From Candidatus Halobeggiatoa sp. HSG11 (GTDB lineage Bacteria > Pseudomonadota > Gammaproteobacteria > Beggiatoales > Beggiatoaceae), in NCBI GenBank assembly GCA_030378105.1, contig JAUCGL010000036.1, positions 1-33,951 on the forward strand: a DNA stretch of 33,951 nucleotides, written 5' to 3'. This document shows, piece by piece, positions 14,026-22,596 of the stretch. Numbering within the stretch: position 1 is the stretch's first letter; each line of letters begins with the position of its first letter. The notes below the pieces were generated by a model, which saw only the letters and a program-made list of their open reading frames with translations, made no database searches and was not told the DNA's origin. The translations under genes and the position numbers were made by a program.

Positions 14026-15417
14026 TTAAGACTTCTTTAAACTCTGAAAATCATCCAACATAATACTAGCCAACACAGGACTTAACGGCGAACCCTGCGG
14101 CAACCCAGCCAAACGCTCCTCACCATCCAAAGTCGCACTCATCCAACCCATAACCAAATCCACCACCACATCATCCCCAAAAAACGCATTCAACCGAGTA
14201 AACAACCGAGACCACTCAACATCATCAAAATCCAAATCCCCTTCAGACTTCCCCCGCCGAGCCCCAAAACTACCACTATACACCAATGTATTCAACGCAA
14301 AACCAACAACATACGTCACAGCCTGTTGAGCCACCCGATCAAGCAAATTACCATCCCGCTTCCGCAAACAAGGAATCTTATACTCACCACTCAACAACTG
14401 CTCCCGTAAATGAATCAACCGCCCTCCATCATCCAAACCTGTCAGGTTTCCAAAACCAGACAGCTCTTTTAAAGCCCGCTCCAAATTATCCGGCCGACAA
14501 GCCAACTCCAACAACGAACTCATCGCCCCAACTCGTGGCAAAGTTCGCCCAGCCTGTGCCGACTCCAAAATATACCTTCCCCAACCAAACGACCGCCTCT
14601 GCCCAATCCCCACATACTGCCCCAAAACCCAATACAACCACTGCTCCCTCGACATATCCTCCGTATCAAACACCATCCGCCCCAACAAACCACCCATCGG
14701 CTTCTCATAACCCTTATCATTATAATAACTATAATCAATCCAAAATACATCAGCCATTTCTAGCCGTTGCGTCTCATCTGTTGTACGAGATGGCACATTA
14801 TCTACTCTTTGCCGTAATAACCCAGCCAACGCATCATAAATTCGATCATTAAACAGAGCAAAGTCAATCTGTGAATGATGGCGACAAAACCGTCTCTCTC
14901 TTTTTTTCTTATTTTTCACTTGCATCGGCAAAGTCAATCGCACTGGCGACAACCAACTGACCCAACACTGATCATGACCAAACCAAATATCCGTTTCCTG
15001 CTGCAAAGTATCAAATGAATACGGACTCAATTCCGCAACAGACTTAATTGGCTCCTGAGTAAACAAATCCTGAGCCTGATGAAAAAGCAAATTATCCCGA
15101 AACGGCATCTTTTTATCACGGATTTTTACATTATTTGGTAATTTATACAGACAGTTAAGAATATGTTGCAATAACTCCTCACCACCATTTAACGCAAACA
15201 AAGTAAAACGATACAAATCCCCTTTTTGATAAGTTACATGACCATTTTCAGGAGCATCCAAAGTGATATAATGTTCATAATTCTGCACATCACCAATTAA
15301 ATGCCGCAACCAAGCAGTCAAAGCCAAATGGTGAAATAAACGAGTTTTGGCCGGAGCAGTGAATTCAAGGGTTATATTAACAGCATGTAATGGGAGAAGG
15401 TGTTCGATTGGGAGCAT
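14026..15417 (-). CDS. cas6-RT: Cas6-reverse transcriptase fusion, truncated in the RT domain
   Basis: A 463-residue protein. Residues about 1-285 are a Cas6 domain that would cut the CRISPR repeat RNA; its Gly-rich loop GIGQRRSFGWGRY is at 270-282. A reverse transcriptase domain follows, as in the Cas6-RT-Cas1 proteins that acquire spacers from RNA. RT signs are LLDRVAQQAVTYVV (357-371), SFGARRGKS (383-391), a motif A-like DLDFDDVEW (394-402) and GLPQGSPLSPVLASIMLDDF (438-457). The gene stops six residues later, so the YxDD motif, thumb and Cas1 part are absent. The stretch between GARRGKS and motif A also looks about 25 residues short. The RT is therefore almost certainly dead, while Cas6 could still work. 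The DNA is more GC-rich than its neighbours, which suggests transfer. A palindromic repeat lies in frame at 14435-14467. Confidence 0.85.
   Translation of the reverse strand: MLPIEHLLPLHAVNITLEFTAPAKTRLFHHLALTAWLRHLIGDVQNYEHYITLDAPENGHVTYQKGDLYRFTLFALNGGEELLQHILNCLYKLPNNVKIRDKKMPFRDNLLFHQAQDLFTQEPIKSVAELSPYSFDTLQQETDIWFGHDQCWVSWLSPVRLTLPMQVKNKKKRERRFCRHHSQIDFALFNDRIYDALAGLLRQRVDNVPSRTTDETQRLEMADVFWIDYSYYNDKGYEKPMGGLLGRMVFDTEDMSREQWLYWVLGQYVGIGQRRSFGWGRYILESAQAGRTLPRVGAMSSLLELACRPDNLERALKELSGFGNLTGLDDGGRLIHLREQLLSGEYKIPCLRKRDGNLLDRVAQQAVTYVVGFALNTLVYSGSFGARRGKSEGDLDFDDVEWSRLFTRLNAFFGDDVVVDLVMGWMSATLDGEERLAGLPQGSPLSPVLASIMLDDFQSLKKS
14435..14467. repeat. Palindromic AGGTTTTGGAAACCT-family repeat inside cas6-RT
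   Basis: AAACCTGTCAGGTTT, then CC, then AAAACCAGACAG matches the family at 8121 and 13705. On the minus strand it is translated in frame as ELSGFGNLTGL (residues 318-328), between the Cas6 and RT domains. The insertion is tolerated because it falls in a linker. Confidence 0.7.
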
Positions 15418-15459
15418 AGGAGTACAAAATTTATTTTGTGAGTAGAAAAGGTTATCTCG

Positions 15460-15506
15460 TTCCCAACGGCTTCGTTGGGAATGCCTACCATACCGCTCTG
15501 CGGTAT
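15460..15506. repeat. Two adjacent REP-like hairpins
   Basis: TTCCCAACG...CGTTGGGAA (about 15460-15482) and ATACCGC-TCT-GCGGTAT (about 15490-15506). They lie in the 192-base gap between the CARF gene and cas6-RT on the minus strand. They could separate cas6-RT expression from the cmr operon; nothing else is visible in the gap. Confidence 0.65.
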
Positions 15507-15609
15507 TCCTTTCTGGGTTTTAATAGTGACAAAGCATTATGGTAGAAACCATTCCAAATTGAAATCAAATCATAAATTATAATAAATTGACTATATAACC
15601 AGATATAAA

Positions 15610-16377
15610 CTATTTTTTACGATGATCAGATAAAATAATGACGTTTGCTTCATTAGGATCGCTAACTTTTTTATCAGATATAATAAAACCAAATTTTGGG
15701 TTATATGTTTCTCCACGTAAATAAATAGAAGTAACTTCCATTTCTTCAGATGCTTGAAAAGCCGCTATACTCATAACGGCTGTACCAGATGTTAAATCAA
15801 CACAAACTTTTTCTTTATCATATTTTTCTAAAATACTTTTTAATAAAGAAATACAATGTTGTTTAATTATAATAATATCATAAGCTTGTTCATTAGTAAT
15901 ACCAGAATTTTTATTTTTACTATCAATAGATTCAATATCTTCAAACATATTAAATATTTCTTTTGCTTTTTCTCGTGTTTTTTCTGTCCAAACCAATTCT
16001 ATACGCTTGGGTTCAATATTGCGTATATGCCATTCTGTTTGAGTTCCATGAAAACTTGTTAAAATAAGACTTGCATCAAAAGAATCTTTTATTGGTGATA
16101 ATTTGTCACCAGCATACTTAAAATTATGTTTTGCTTCCTCTCTATGAGCCCATGCTAATAAAGCAACTGACCAAGCTAATGTCATGGATAACCATCCCAT
16201 TAATACAGAAGAATTATTAAAAATAAGGAAAAAATCATTAAAAAAAGGATGTTCTGGCATAATAGTACTACCAAAACCAATTAATAAGGTAACGATAGAT
16301 AATATTAAAAAAATAATAAAACCAGTAGTTAATGGAAATAATCTTGCATTTTTAAGTAGCCAATGCCAAAATTTCAT
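15610..16377 (-). CDS. Membrane-anchored CARF-domain effector (Cam1-like)
   Basis: A 255-residue protein with two predicted membrane helices (about 15-37 and 55-77) followed by a cytosolic CARF-like Rossmann domain (about 95-255). The CARF signs are a first strand, DASLILTSFHG (101-111), IELVWTEKTREKAKEIF (126-142) and the signature DLTSGTAVMS (194-203), which in this family binds cyclic oligoadenylate. No nuclease domain is attached. The closest known idea is Cam1, a CARF protein with a membrane helix that depolarises the membrane after cyclic tetra-adenylate binding. The ATG follows the cmr6 stop codon directly, with AGGAGAAG upstream, so it is co-translated with the Cmr complex. CARF plus membrane anchor is well supported; the mechanism is inferred from Cam1. 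Confidence 0.8.
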   Translation of the reverse strand: MKFWHWLLKNARLFPLTTGFIIFLILSIVTLLIGFGSTIMPEHPFFNDFFLIFNNSSVLMGWLSMTLAWSVALLAWAHREEAKHNFKYAGDKLSPIKDSFDASLILTSFHGTQTEWHIRNIEPKRIELVWTEKTREKAKEIFNMFEDIESIDSKNKNSGITNEQAYDIIIIKQHCISLLKSILEKYDKEKVCVDLTSGTAVMSIAAFQASEEMEVTSIYLRGETYNPKFGFIISDKKVSDPNEANVIILSDHRKK

Positions 16378-17559
16378 TTAAACTTCTCCTAAAATTTTCT
16401 TAACTCTATCAACTTTTGGCTTCTGCTTCTTTTTACTTGGATTTTTCCATTTACCAATTTTTTCATAAAAAGTTTGCAACTGTATAGCAATTTTTTTAGC
16501 ATCTTCTGGTTCAACAGCTTCCATCTTATTAAGCCAATCACCAGCTTTTGTCTCACCCTCACTTTGATTACCTTCAGATAAACTTAAATAAACTTCCCTT
16601 TCTAAATCAGATAATTCATTTAATATTTGCTTTTTCTCAGATTCTTTTTTTGCAGTAATTTCTTTTTCTTTAAATTCTTGTAATATATTTTGTTCTTCTT
16701 CAGTTTTTCTATCCAAATGCCCATAACCAGCCGCAGTTTTTGCTCCAGCCCCTAACCATTGTAAAGCTTCAACTAATTCTTTCAATGCTAGTTTTGCTTG
16801 GTCATCATTCTTTTTATCACGAGCCACAACTGTAACTAAAAACTTTGTATCCTTCACTGCTAAAAATGGCACTGGAACTGGGTCATGCCAATCTGCTGGG
16901 ATACGTTCAGGTTGATTTTTTACACTAGTAATATTGCCACCTTCAGCATACCAGTCTCCATAATGTGGAGTCATAATATCGGGAATTAATTTAACTGGTT
17001 CAATAGGAATAGCATCAAAGAAAATCAATTTTCCAGCTTGGTCTTTATCGTCACCATCTTCTCCTTTAACCATTCCAAACCAATCACGTCTTCGTTGTTT
17101 TGTTTGATTTTCATCTAATTCTTCATTCCAACCACTTTCCACCCAAGCTCGCAACAAACCTTTCATTGAACTACCAGCCAAATACGGTACACCCAAAGTA
17201 TGATGCCAACTCATACCATTTTCTACTGGATGCGGTAATCCCATTCCGGTTACAAAATTCCAGTTGGTTTCACAGATTGCAAAATCTTCAGAACTTAATT
17301 CTGGTTTATTTTTCAAAGTTTTAATTAAATTTAAAGTGCGGTTTTTATAATTTGCAAGTGCTGTCATATCACCGCATTTCTTATGCGTAGTAATAGAGTT
17401 AATCCAAGTAGTTTTTCCATCATTTGGAACTTCCCAATCATTATTGTACTCATTAAAGAAACGAGTAAACCATAAACCAAAATGACTTTTTTCATTGAGA
17501 TATCGTACAACTCTATTATTGTTATAGCTTTCTTCATCATAAAGAGGAATTCTAGTCAT
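16378..17559 (-). CDS. cmr6: Cmr6, type III-B effector subunit
   Basis: A 393-residue RAMP protein that caps the Cmr complex at the crRNA 3' end. Cmr6 signs are the N-terminal Arg-rich region, GLPHPVENGMSWHHTLGVPYLAGSS..GLLR (108-137), FFDAIP and the Gly-rich loop LGAGAKTAAGYGHL (269-282). Residues after about 285 form a charged helical extension ending in a Lys-rich tail. The start at 17559 is chosen because AAGGAGA precedes it at ideal spacing; upstream in-frame ATGs at 17580 and 17577 lie before that site. It overlaps cmr5 by 8 bases. Confidence 0.92.
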   Translation of the reverse strand: MTRIPLYDEESYNNNRVVRYLNEKSHFGLWFTRFFNEYNNDWEVPNDGKTTWINSITTHKKCGDMTALANYKNRTLNLIKTLKNKPELSSEDFAICETNWNFVTGMGLPHPVENGMSWHHTLGVPYLAGSSMKGLLRAWVESGWNEELDENQTKQRRRDWFGMVKGEDGDDKDQAGKLIFFDAIPIEPVKLIPDIMTPHYGDWYAEGGNITSVKNQPERIPADWHDPVPVPFLAVKDTKFLVTVVARDKKNDDQAKLALKELVEALQWLGAGAKTAAGYGHLDRKTEEEQNILQEFKEKEITAKKESEKKQILNELSDLEREVYLSLSEGNQSEGETKAGDWLNKMEAVEPEDAKKIAIQLQTFYEKIGKWKNPSKKKQKPKVDRVKKILGEV

Positions 17560-17941
17560 TATTATCTCCTTCTTCATCATCTCTCATAAAAGCAGTAGCA
17601 AATTTTTTAACCCAATCCATAAATACCATTGCTTCTGCTTGGGCCGTGATATAAGCGTGCATATCCTCTTGAGTAATTCCATCTAATAAATCCATTCCTA
17701 AAAAAGGCTGTCCTTCTTGACTTAACCAATCAGAAAGTAATTGATAAATAAGTTCATAGTCTCGCTTATTTTTACTTTTATAAAAAGCCGCTGCTTGTCC
17801 TAATCCATTGGCATGAATCATAAATGGAAAAGCTGAAACATGGCTTTTATACTCTTTACATTGTTTTTTATCCAACCGTCTTTTTGCACATTTTACCCCT
17901 TCCAAGGCAAAAGCAGCTCGTTGTTGTTGCATCGTCTGCAT
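17552..17941 (-). CDS. cmr5: Cmr5, small helical subunit of the type III-B complex
   Basis: A 129-residue all-helical protein that forms part of the inner filament next to Cmr4. Recognisable features are QQQRAAFALEGV near the start, SAFPFMIHANGLGQAAAFYKSK and the C-terminal AEAMVFMDWVKKFATAFM. I chose the ATG at 17941, preceded by AAAGGAGA; the in-frame ATG at 17959 would overlap cmr4. The gap to cmr4 is 2 bases. Confidence 0.92.
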   Translation of the reverse strand: MQTMQQQRAAFALEGVKCAKRRLDKKQCKEYKSHVSAFPFMIHANGLGQAAAFYKSKNKRDYELIYQLLSDWLSQEGQPFLGMDLLDGITQEDMHAYITAQAEAMVFMDWVKKFATAFMRDDEEGDNND

Positions 17942-17943
17942 TA

Positions 17944-18831
17944 TTAATCTCCTTTCCATGTTTTAATTTTACACCAACCCATACCAACAGTTTCATTGCC
18001 GCCAATTTGCAAATAAGGACGTTCAGAAAATAAATCCATGATATGTTTCAAAATACTGCTGTTTGTCTTTTCACTTTTATCTTTACGAGACTTAAAAGCA
18101 GCCACAGTAGTATAGAGTAAAGTATCTGATGGCAAAGTTTCTTCATACCACAATTGTCCCTTTTTAACAATTTTAGTATCATTATCTATCTTAATATGAG
18201 CATTTACCGGTGTTGCATAACGAGCCAAATGGGAAAAAATATCGTTGTTTACAATTACAAGTTGTTCTTCTAACTTATTAATATCTGCTAATATACTAAT
18301 AACATTAATAACTTTTTCTAAATCCTTTTTTTTAGTTTCAAAACGAAATTCTTCTAAAAATAAATTATCAGTTGATTCATCAGAAATAAAAGCTTGATTA
18401 TCATCTGGTATTTCAGTAGAAAAAACTTCTTTAAATCCCAACCTTTTGCAATCTCTTTGTAATCGTTCCAACAAAGCGGGACAAGTGACCAATTTAAAAT
18501 ATCCAGTCAAAGAACGCACTGGTAACAATAATAATTTAGCATCACTTATGGCTACAGAACCAGCATGTTCATTGCCTTCTTCTGGACCAAATACTTCATT
18601 TACCCAACAATCTTTCTTAAGATTATTATTTTCATCAACCTCACAATTCTTATCTTTTTTTGCATATTCAGTAGCCAACATCCGCATCGCACCTTTAACC
18701 GCCGAACCATAAACACAAGGCCAATCAGTATGCGACTCTCTTTGAATAGGCAAATCAATCACTCCAGTCATCTGACCAGTACCAGCATGTAAAGATGTTT
18801 CTGTTAATAAACTTAAAATTGCTTGTTTCAT
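17944..18831 (-). CDS. cmr4: Cmr4, Cas7-like backbone RNase
   Basis: A 295-residue RAMP protein that forms the Cmr backbone and cuts target RNA at 6-nucleotide steps. The N-terminal LHAGTGQ and GVIDLPIQRE place the catalytic Asp at residue 26, the same number as in studied Cmr4 proteins. VYGSAVKGAMR (40-50) and the C-terminal IGGNETVGMGW are typical. Target RNA cleavage should therefore be intact. The ATG overlaps the cmr3 stop codon by 4 bases. Confidence 0.95.
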   Translation of the reverse strand: MKQAILSLLTETSLHAGTGQMTGVIDLPIQRESHTDWPCVYGSAVKGAMRMLATEYAKKDKNCEVDENNNLKKDCWVNEVFGPEEGNEHAGSVAISDAKLLLLPVRSLTGYFKLVTCPALLERLQRDCKRLGFKEVFSTEIPDDNQAFISDESTDNLFLEEFRFETKKKDLEKVINVISILADINKLEEQLVIVNNDIFSHLARYATPVNAHIKIDNDTKIVKKGQLWYEETLPSDTLLYTTVAAFKSRKDKSEKTNSSILKHIMDLFSERPYLQIGGNETVGMGWCKIKTWKGD

Positions 18832-19973
18832 ATTTTATTTTCCCATTTTCCAACTGCTAATTCTCCACGACCAAACGCAGTATCCTTACCAATTTTTTTA
18901 CCGTGTAATTTTGTTGGGTCACCACTAATAACTTCACAAAACCAAACGCTTCCTGCTGGCACTAAACTAACAACAGCTCTTGATTGTTTTTTGACTAAAT
19001 CCCAGCCACCTTCTTGAATTGATTTACCCAATACAGAACTGATTATTTTTAGTTTGACTCCTTTAATTTCCCCTTGCCAAAAATCATCATTATCACTTTT
19101 TATAAAACTTTCGTCTGGTAACCAATTATTGCCTAAATTAGCGGCAGTTAGCAAAGTTAAAAATATATATTTTTCGTCCTTCAAAATTGGAGTTTTCATT
19201 TGGCTATTTTCTTCATTAATTAATACTTCAGCCAAACGCCCTTCGCCACCAAAATTAATCAAATCACTCTCACTTGGATGAAATCTATCCTTAATTCCAT
19301 CAACTAGCATACCTATTTTTAAATTCTTATCATGATGAATACGAATATGTTGATTTTGATACAAATGATGTTCTTTAGTTATCCGAGTACTTGTATCTAA
19401 TGCAATTCCAACTCTATTTTCAATTGTAAATAAATCTTTATTGTATATGATATTTCTAGGAAATTTACCAGATAATACCCGTTCAAAATCTTTTTGATTT
19501 AACCAAGCATCTTCTATTGGTTTAGCCCCTTTTAATTCCCCAGTTTTTTCTGGTAAACGTACCGTTCCTAAATCACATTTAACTAGTTCTCCGGGAACTA
19601 AATTTACAAACTTTTCAATTTCTTCTTTCTTTCCAGTTGTTTTACCTTTTAAAATGTTTAATGGTACTGGATAAAGACGTTCTAATTGTTTTTCATTCTG
19701 TTTTTCGTTATAAAGTAAATAAGGGCCAGTTAATTGTAACTTACCTAAATCATCAGAATAACCAATTTCTTTAGCTAATTTATGATTCTGATTAAACTCT
19801 TTCCAATTAATCCCTTGGTTTTCACCAATTAAAGTTCGTATTGCTCCAGCAACTGTACGAGCTGGTGGTGGCAAAAGTATCGTATCAAGTTGTGTAGCAC
19901 CAACAGAATCAAATGGTCTGGCTTCTTTAAAAAACCACGTATCCAGTTGAGAAAAGCTCCACTGTTTAACCAT
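18828..19973 (-). CDS. cmr3: Cmr3, Cas5-like subunit of the type III-B complex
   Basis: A 381-residue RAMP protein that binds the crRNA 5' handle next to Cmr2. Cmr3 signs are the N-terminal TWFFKEARPFDSVG, LLPPPARTVAGAIRTLIGE and the C-terminal Gly-rich HGKKIGKDTAFGRGELAVGKW. The start overlaps the cmr2 stop by 8 bases. Confidence 0.94.
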   Translation of the reverse strand: MVKQWSFSQLDTWFFKEARPFDSVGATQLDTILLPPPARTVAGAIRTLIGENQGINWKEFNQNHKLAKEIGYSDDLGKLQLTGPYLLYNEKQNEKQLERLYPVPLNILKGKTTGKKEEIEKFVNLVPGELVKCDLGTVRLPEKTGELKGAKPIEDAWLNQKDFERVLSGKFPRNIIYNKDLFTIENRVGIALDTSTRITKEHHLYQNQHIRIHHDKNLKIGMLVDGIKDRFHPSESDLINFGGEGRLAEVLINEENSQMKTPILKDEKYIFLTLLTAANLGNNWLPDESFIKSDNDDFWQGEIKGVKLKIISSVLGKSIQEGGWDLVKKQSRAVVSLVPAGSVWFCEVISGDPTKLHGKKIGKDTAFGRGELAVGKWENKI

Positions 19974-21930
19974 TTTTCTCTACTCCTTTATTAACAAGAA
20001 AACGAATAAGTAATGCACCATCTACATCTATTCTTCCACTTGTGTCTTTCCATTTTTTTATATCAGATTCATCAACATCACGTTTATACCTTCGACATTG
20101 ATTTAACAAAGGTTTAATTTCTTTTTCGGCATTTTCTAAATTAAGCTCCTTGTTATTTCCTGCATTAACATAATCAGTTGCTAATAAAGCTAGTTGCTGT
20201 GATTCATTCAATATCTGATTTTCATCTTTTAATGGATTAAGAAATTCAAACCGTTCTCTTATTTTATAAAAGAAATTATTAGTAAATCCAGATTCTTTTT
20301 CATCATAATCACGAAATTTATCGGCAATCTCTTCTAAAATTAATTCATCCCCATTCAAAGCACATTCCCAAGGCATAGCCCATTGAACAGCAGTTCCTCC
20401 TGGTTTCCAAACTCTAACTGCTACAGAATCACGCCCACAACCATCTTTAGCCACATTATCTAATAATCTATGAGCATCTCGTAACATTTTAGTCAACGGA
20501 GTTTTCATATGAGCAAATTCAACTGCTGCTGAAATAGTAGAATTTTCAATTTCAGAATTGCCAGTATTTTTGAAGCATTTTTGATAATGTTTTCGTATAT
20601 TTATAGCACATTTAAATACACCCTCTACTGGTAAAACTGCTAACACATCATCACCACCAGCATAAATTAAAAAACCACTATGTTCATAGACAACATCAGG
20701 AACTGATTCTGTAAAATTTTTTAAGGCTTCAGAAATTGCTTTACCTTCTTTACCTATTTTGGAACCTAAAGAATCACCATCCATCATTAGAATTGCATAG
20801 AAGGGTGAAGGTATAGTTTCAAACTGTTTTAACGCAGTTATTACTGGTTTTGAGTCATTTTCATCATATAAATTCTTATTTTCTAATTCACTAATGAAAA
20901 AAATCCTTCCATCTAAAGCAATTAATTCCTTGTTGCTCTCACGTTCATCACATATCTTTTTAAGACATGAAATATCCGTATGCCATTCACTATAATCAAT
21001 TTTAGCTTCTTTTGTTGTATTAAAGAATTCTTTCAGCTTACTTTTTTCTTCATTTTTTATAACATCCTCCAACCAATGAACTGCTGCCATATAGGAAACA
21101 GAAGGAATACCAGATTTTAATTCCCAACCATTTATTTCAAATTTTGTCTTAACAGTTGGTTTATTATTATCCTTTTTATGGCTAAAAATAATATTTCCTA
21201 ACTTCCAATCTTTTATTTCTTGTCCTTCTAAATTTTTTACTTTTAATTCTTGGAAATGATGAACAAAACGTCTCTTAACAAAAGCAATAGCACATAAATG
21301 CTCATTTTCCCTTAAATCTAGTCCTGTTTTTTTACGAACTTTTTGCCAGAAATTTTCTAATCCATCTGAAGTTGGTTTTAACTCTCCAGAAAGCTCTTGC
21401 CAACCAACCATCATCATACATTTAATACCCGGTTCTTCAGTAGTAAAATGATTTCGCCAGTTTTTTCTTCGGTCAAGCAAATCAGAAGCTTCATCATCTT
21501 CGGTTAATACCCAGCTTATTTCCCAAAAACTTTCAATTTGTCTATCCCAAATATCTTTTGTTTTTTGATTGGAATTAGCTAAATCATTATCCCAAACTTT
21601 TTTTGCTAGTTCACACCACGCTTTATTAACATTATCTATAACCAATTGTGGAGCAAATTTATCATTTACCTCGGCTTTAAAACGATTAGGAATACCACCT
21701 TGTTGTGGCCCCTGCTTTCCATTCAAATATCCTTCTTTTATCCAAGTTAGGTAGTCCTTATTAACTGTGGGAAACTCAATTTTTCCATTTTGTTTTTCTA
21801 CGGATACCATAGCTACACCAGACAGCCATGATAATAAAAATGAACCGGCCCAAAAATCACGAGTACGACGTGCTTGGGCAACAAAGCTTTGGACTGGACC
21901 AATTGTAAAGTGAAAGTATTGTTTTTCCAT
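19966..21930 (-). CDS. cmr2: Cmr2 (Cas10) cyclase subunit lacking the HD domain
   Basis: A 654-residue large subunit of the type III-B complex. The protein begins directly with YFHFTIGPVQSFVAQARRTRDFWAGS, the segment that in long Cmr2 proteins follows the N-terminal HD nuclease domain, so that domain is absent. The cyclase palm domain is complete: LMMDGDSLG with Asp384/Asp386 and YAGGDDVLAVLP with GGDD at 425-428. It should make cyclic oligoadenylates on target RNA binding but not cut DNA by an HD site. The first 100 bases or so of the gene are duplicated upstream at 22597-22697. Doc ends 5 bases before the ATG. Confidence 0.94.
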   Translation of the reverse strand: MEKQYFHFTIGPVQSFVAQARRTRDFWAGSFLLSWLSGVAMVSVEKQNGKIEFPTVNKDYLTWIKEGYLNGKQGPQQGGIPNRFKAEVNDKFAPQLVIDNVNKAWCELAKKVWDNDLANSNQKTKDIWDRQIESFWEISWVLTEDDEASDLLDRRKNWRNHFTTEEPGIKCMMMVGWQELSGELKPTSDGLENFWQKVRKKTGLDLRENEHLCAIAFVKRRFVHHFQELKVKNLEGQEIKDWKLGNIIFSHKKDNNKPTVKTKFEINGWELKSGIPSVSYMAAVHWLEDVIKNEEKSKLKEFFNTTKEAKIDYSEWHTDISCLKKICDERESNKELIALDGRIFFISELENKNLYDENDSKPVITALKQFETIPSPFYAILMMDGDSLGSKIGKEGKAISEALKNFTESVPDVVYEHSGFLIYAGGDDVLAVLPVEGVFKCAINIRKHYQKCFKNTGNSEIENSTISAAVEFAHMKTPLTKMLRDAHRLLDNVAKDGCGRDSVAVRVWKPGGTAVQWAMPWECALNGDELILEEIADKFRDYDEKESGFTNNFFYKIRERFEFLNPLKDENQILNESQQLALLATDYVNAGNNKELNLENAEKEIKPLLNQCRRYKRDVDESDIKKWKDTSGRIDVDGALLIRFLVNKGVEKNG

Positions 21931-21935
21931 ATTTA

Positions 21936-22331
21936 TTAAATTCCTATTTGTACATATTGACGGAAATAATCCGCTATTTCTTTTTTTGATACATTATTTT
22001 CAACAACTGATATTACAAAATCAGCCAATTCATCTGGATCAATTTTTACTTCAATACTATTTAAATATAAAAACAACAAAGCTGCTCGTGTTCCAATGCG
22101 TTTATTACCATCAATAAAAGGATGATTTTTAACTAGATGAAATAAATAAGCTGCTGCCATTTCGTACAAATCAGAATGCAAATATTTTCCATCAAATGTG
22201 CTACATGGCATATTGATAGCAGATTCTAAACTTTTTTGATCATGTATTCCGTAACTGCCACCATATAATTCAATTGATATTCGATGTGTTTCAAGAATTT
22301 CATTTAATGTTAAAAATTCAGGATCATTCAT
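21936..22331 (-). CDS. doc: Doc-family toxin (Fic fold)
   Basis: A 131-residue protein of the death-on-curing family, a Fic-fold kinase that phosphorylates elongation factor Tu. The catalytic motif HPFIDGNKRIG is at 70-80 (His70, Asp74, Asn76, Lys77, Arg78), and the N-terminal YGGSYGIHDQKSLESAI is typical of Doc. It overlaps its upstream partner by 8 bases. The pair is inserted between cmr1 and cmr2 in the same orientation, so it is read with the cas operon. Confidence 0.92.
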   Translation of the reverse strand: MNDPEFLTLNEILETHRISIELYGGSYGIHDQKSLESAINMPCSTFDGKYLHSDLYEMAAAYLFHLVKNHPFIDGNKRIGTRAALLFLYLNSIEVKIDPDELADFVISVVENNVSKKEIADYFRQYVQIGI

Positions 22332-22584
22332 TTGCTAATCTTTCAAAAGTTTTATTATAATGAGAATCCATCCATTTATGAGCATCGGCTAATTTTTGTT
22401 TTCGCATTGTTTGAGAATTTTCTGACATTCTCAAATCCGTAATATCTAGTTTTACTTTGTTCATTTTACTTTCAACAGTTTGTATATCTACATGATTATC
22501 CAAAGTTTGTAATTGATTGGATAATTTGTTCCATGCTTCTTGTAAAACTACAAAATCTTGTTGTAATTCAACTATTTTATCCAT
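22324..22584 (-). CDS. Probable antitoxin partner of Doc
   Basis: An 86-residue helical, Gln/Lys/Asp-rich protein directly upstream of and overlapping doc. It does not look like classic Phd, so the antitoxin role is by position. I chose the ATG at 22584 (MDKIVELQQ): sequence upstream of it belongs to a duplicated fragment of cmr2, so an earlier start at 22620 would read through that fragment in another frame. A short cmr2-derived frame ends at 22572, 13 bases into this gene, which may couple their translation. Confidence 0.65.
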   Translation of the reverse strand: MDKIVELQQDFVVLQEAWNKLSNQLQTLDNHVDIQTVESKMNKVKLDITDLRMSENSQTMRKQKLADAHKWMDSHYNKTFERLANE

Positions 22585-22596
22585 ATTAATACCATT

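Noticed and set aside
13854-14060. Possible continuation of the RT (YxDD) or Cas1 in another frame beyond the cas6-RT stop
   Set aside because: I looked for YADD-like and Cas1-like sequence. The region is the CRISPR leader and contains neither, so this is a truncation and not a simple frameshift.
14286-14852. A 188-codon plus-strand frame
   Set aside because: It lies opposite cas6-RT, has a low-complexity Pro/Thr/His/Asn composition and arises from the C-rich codon use of that gene.
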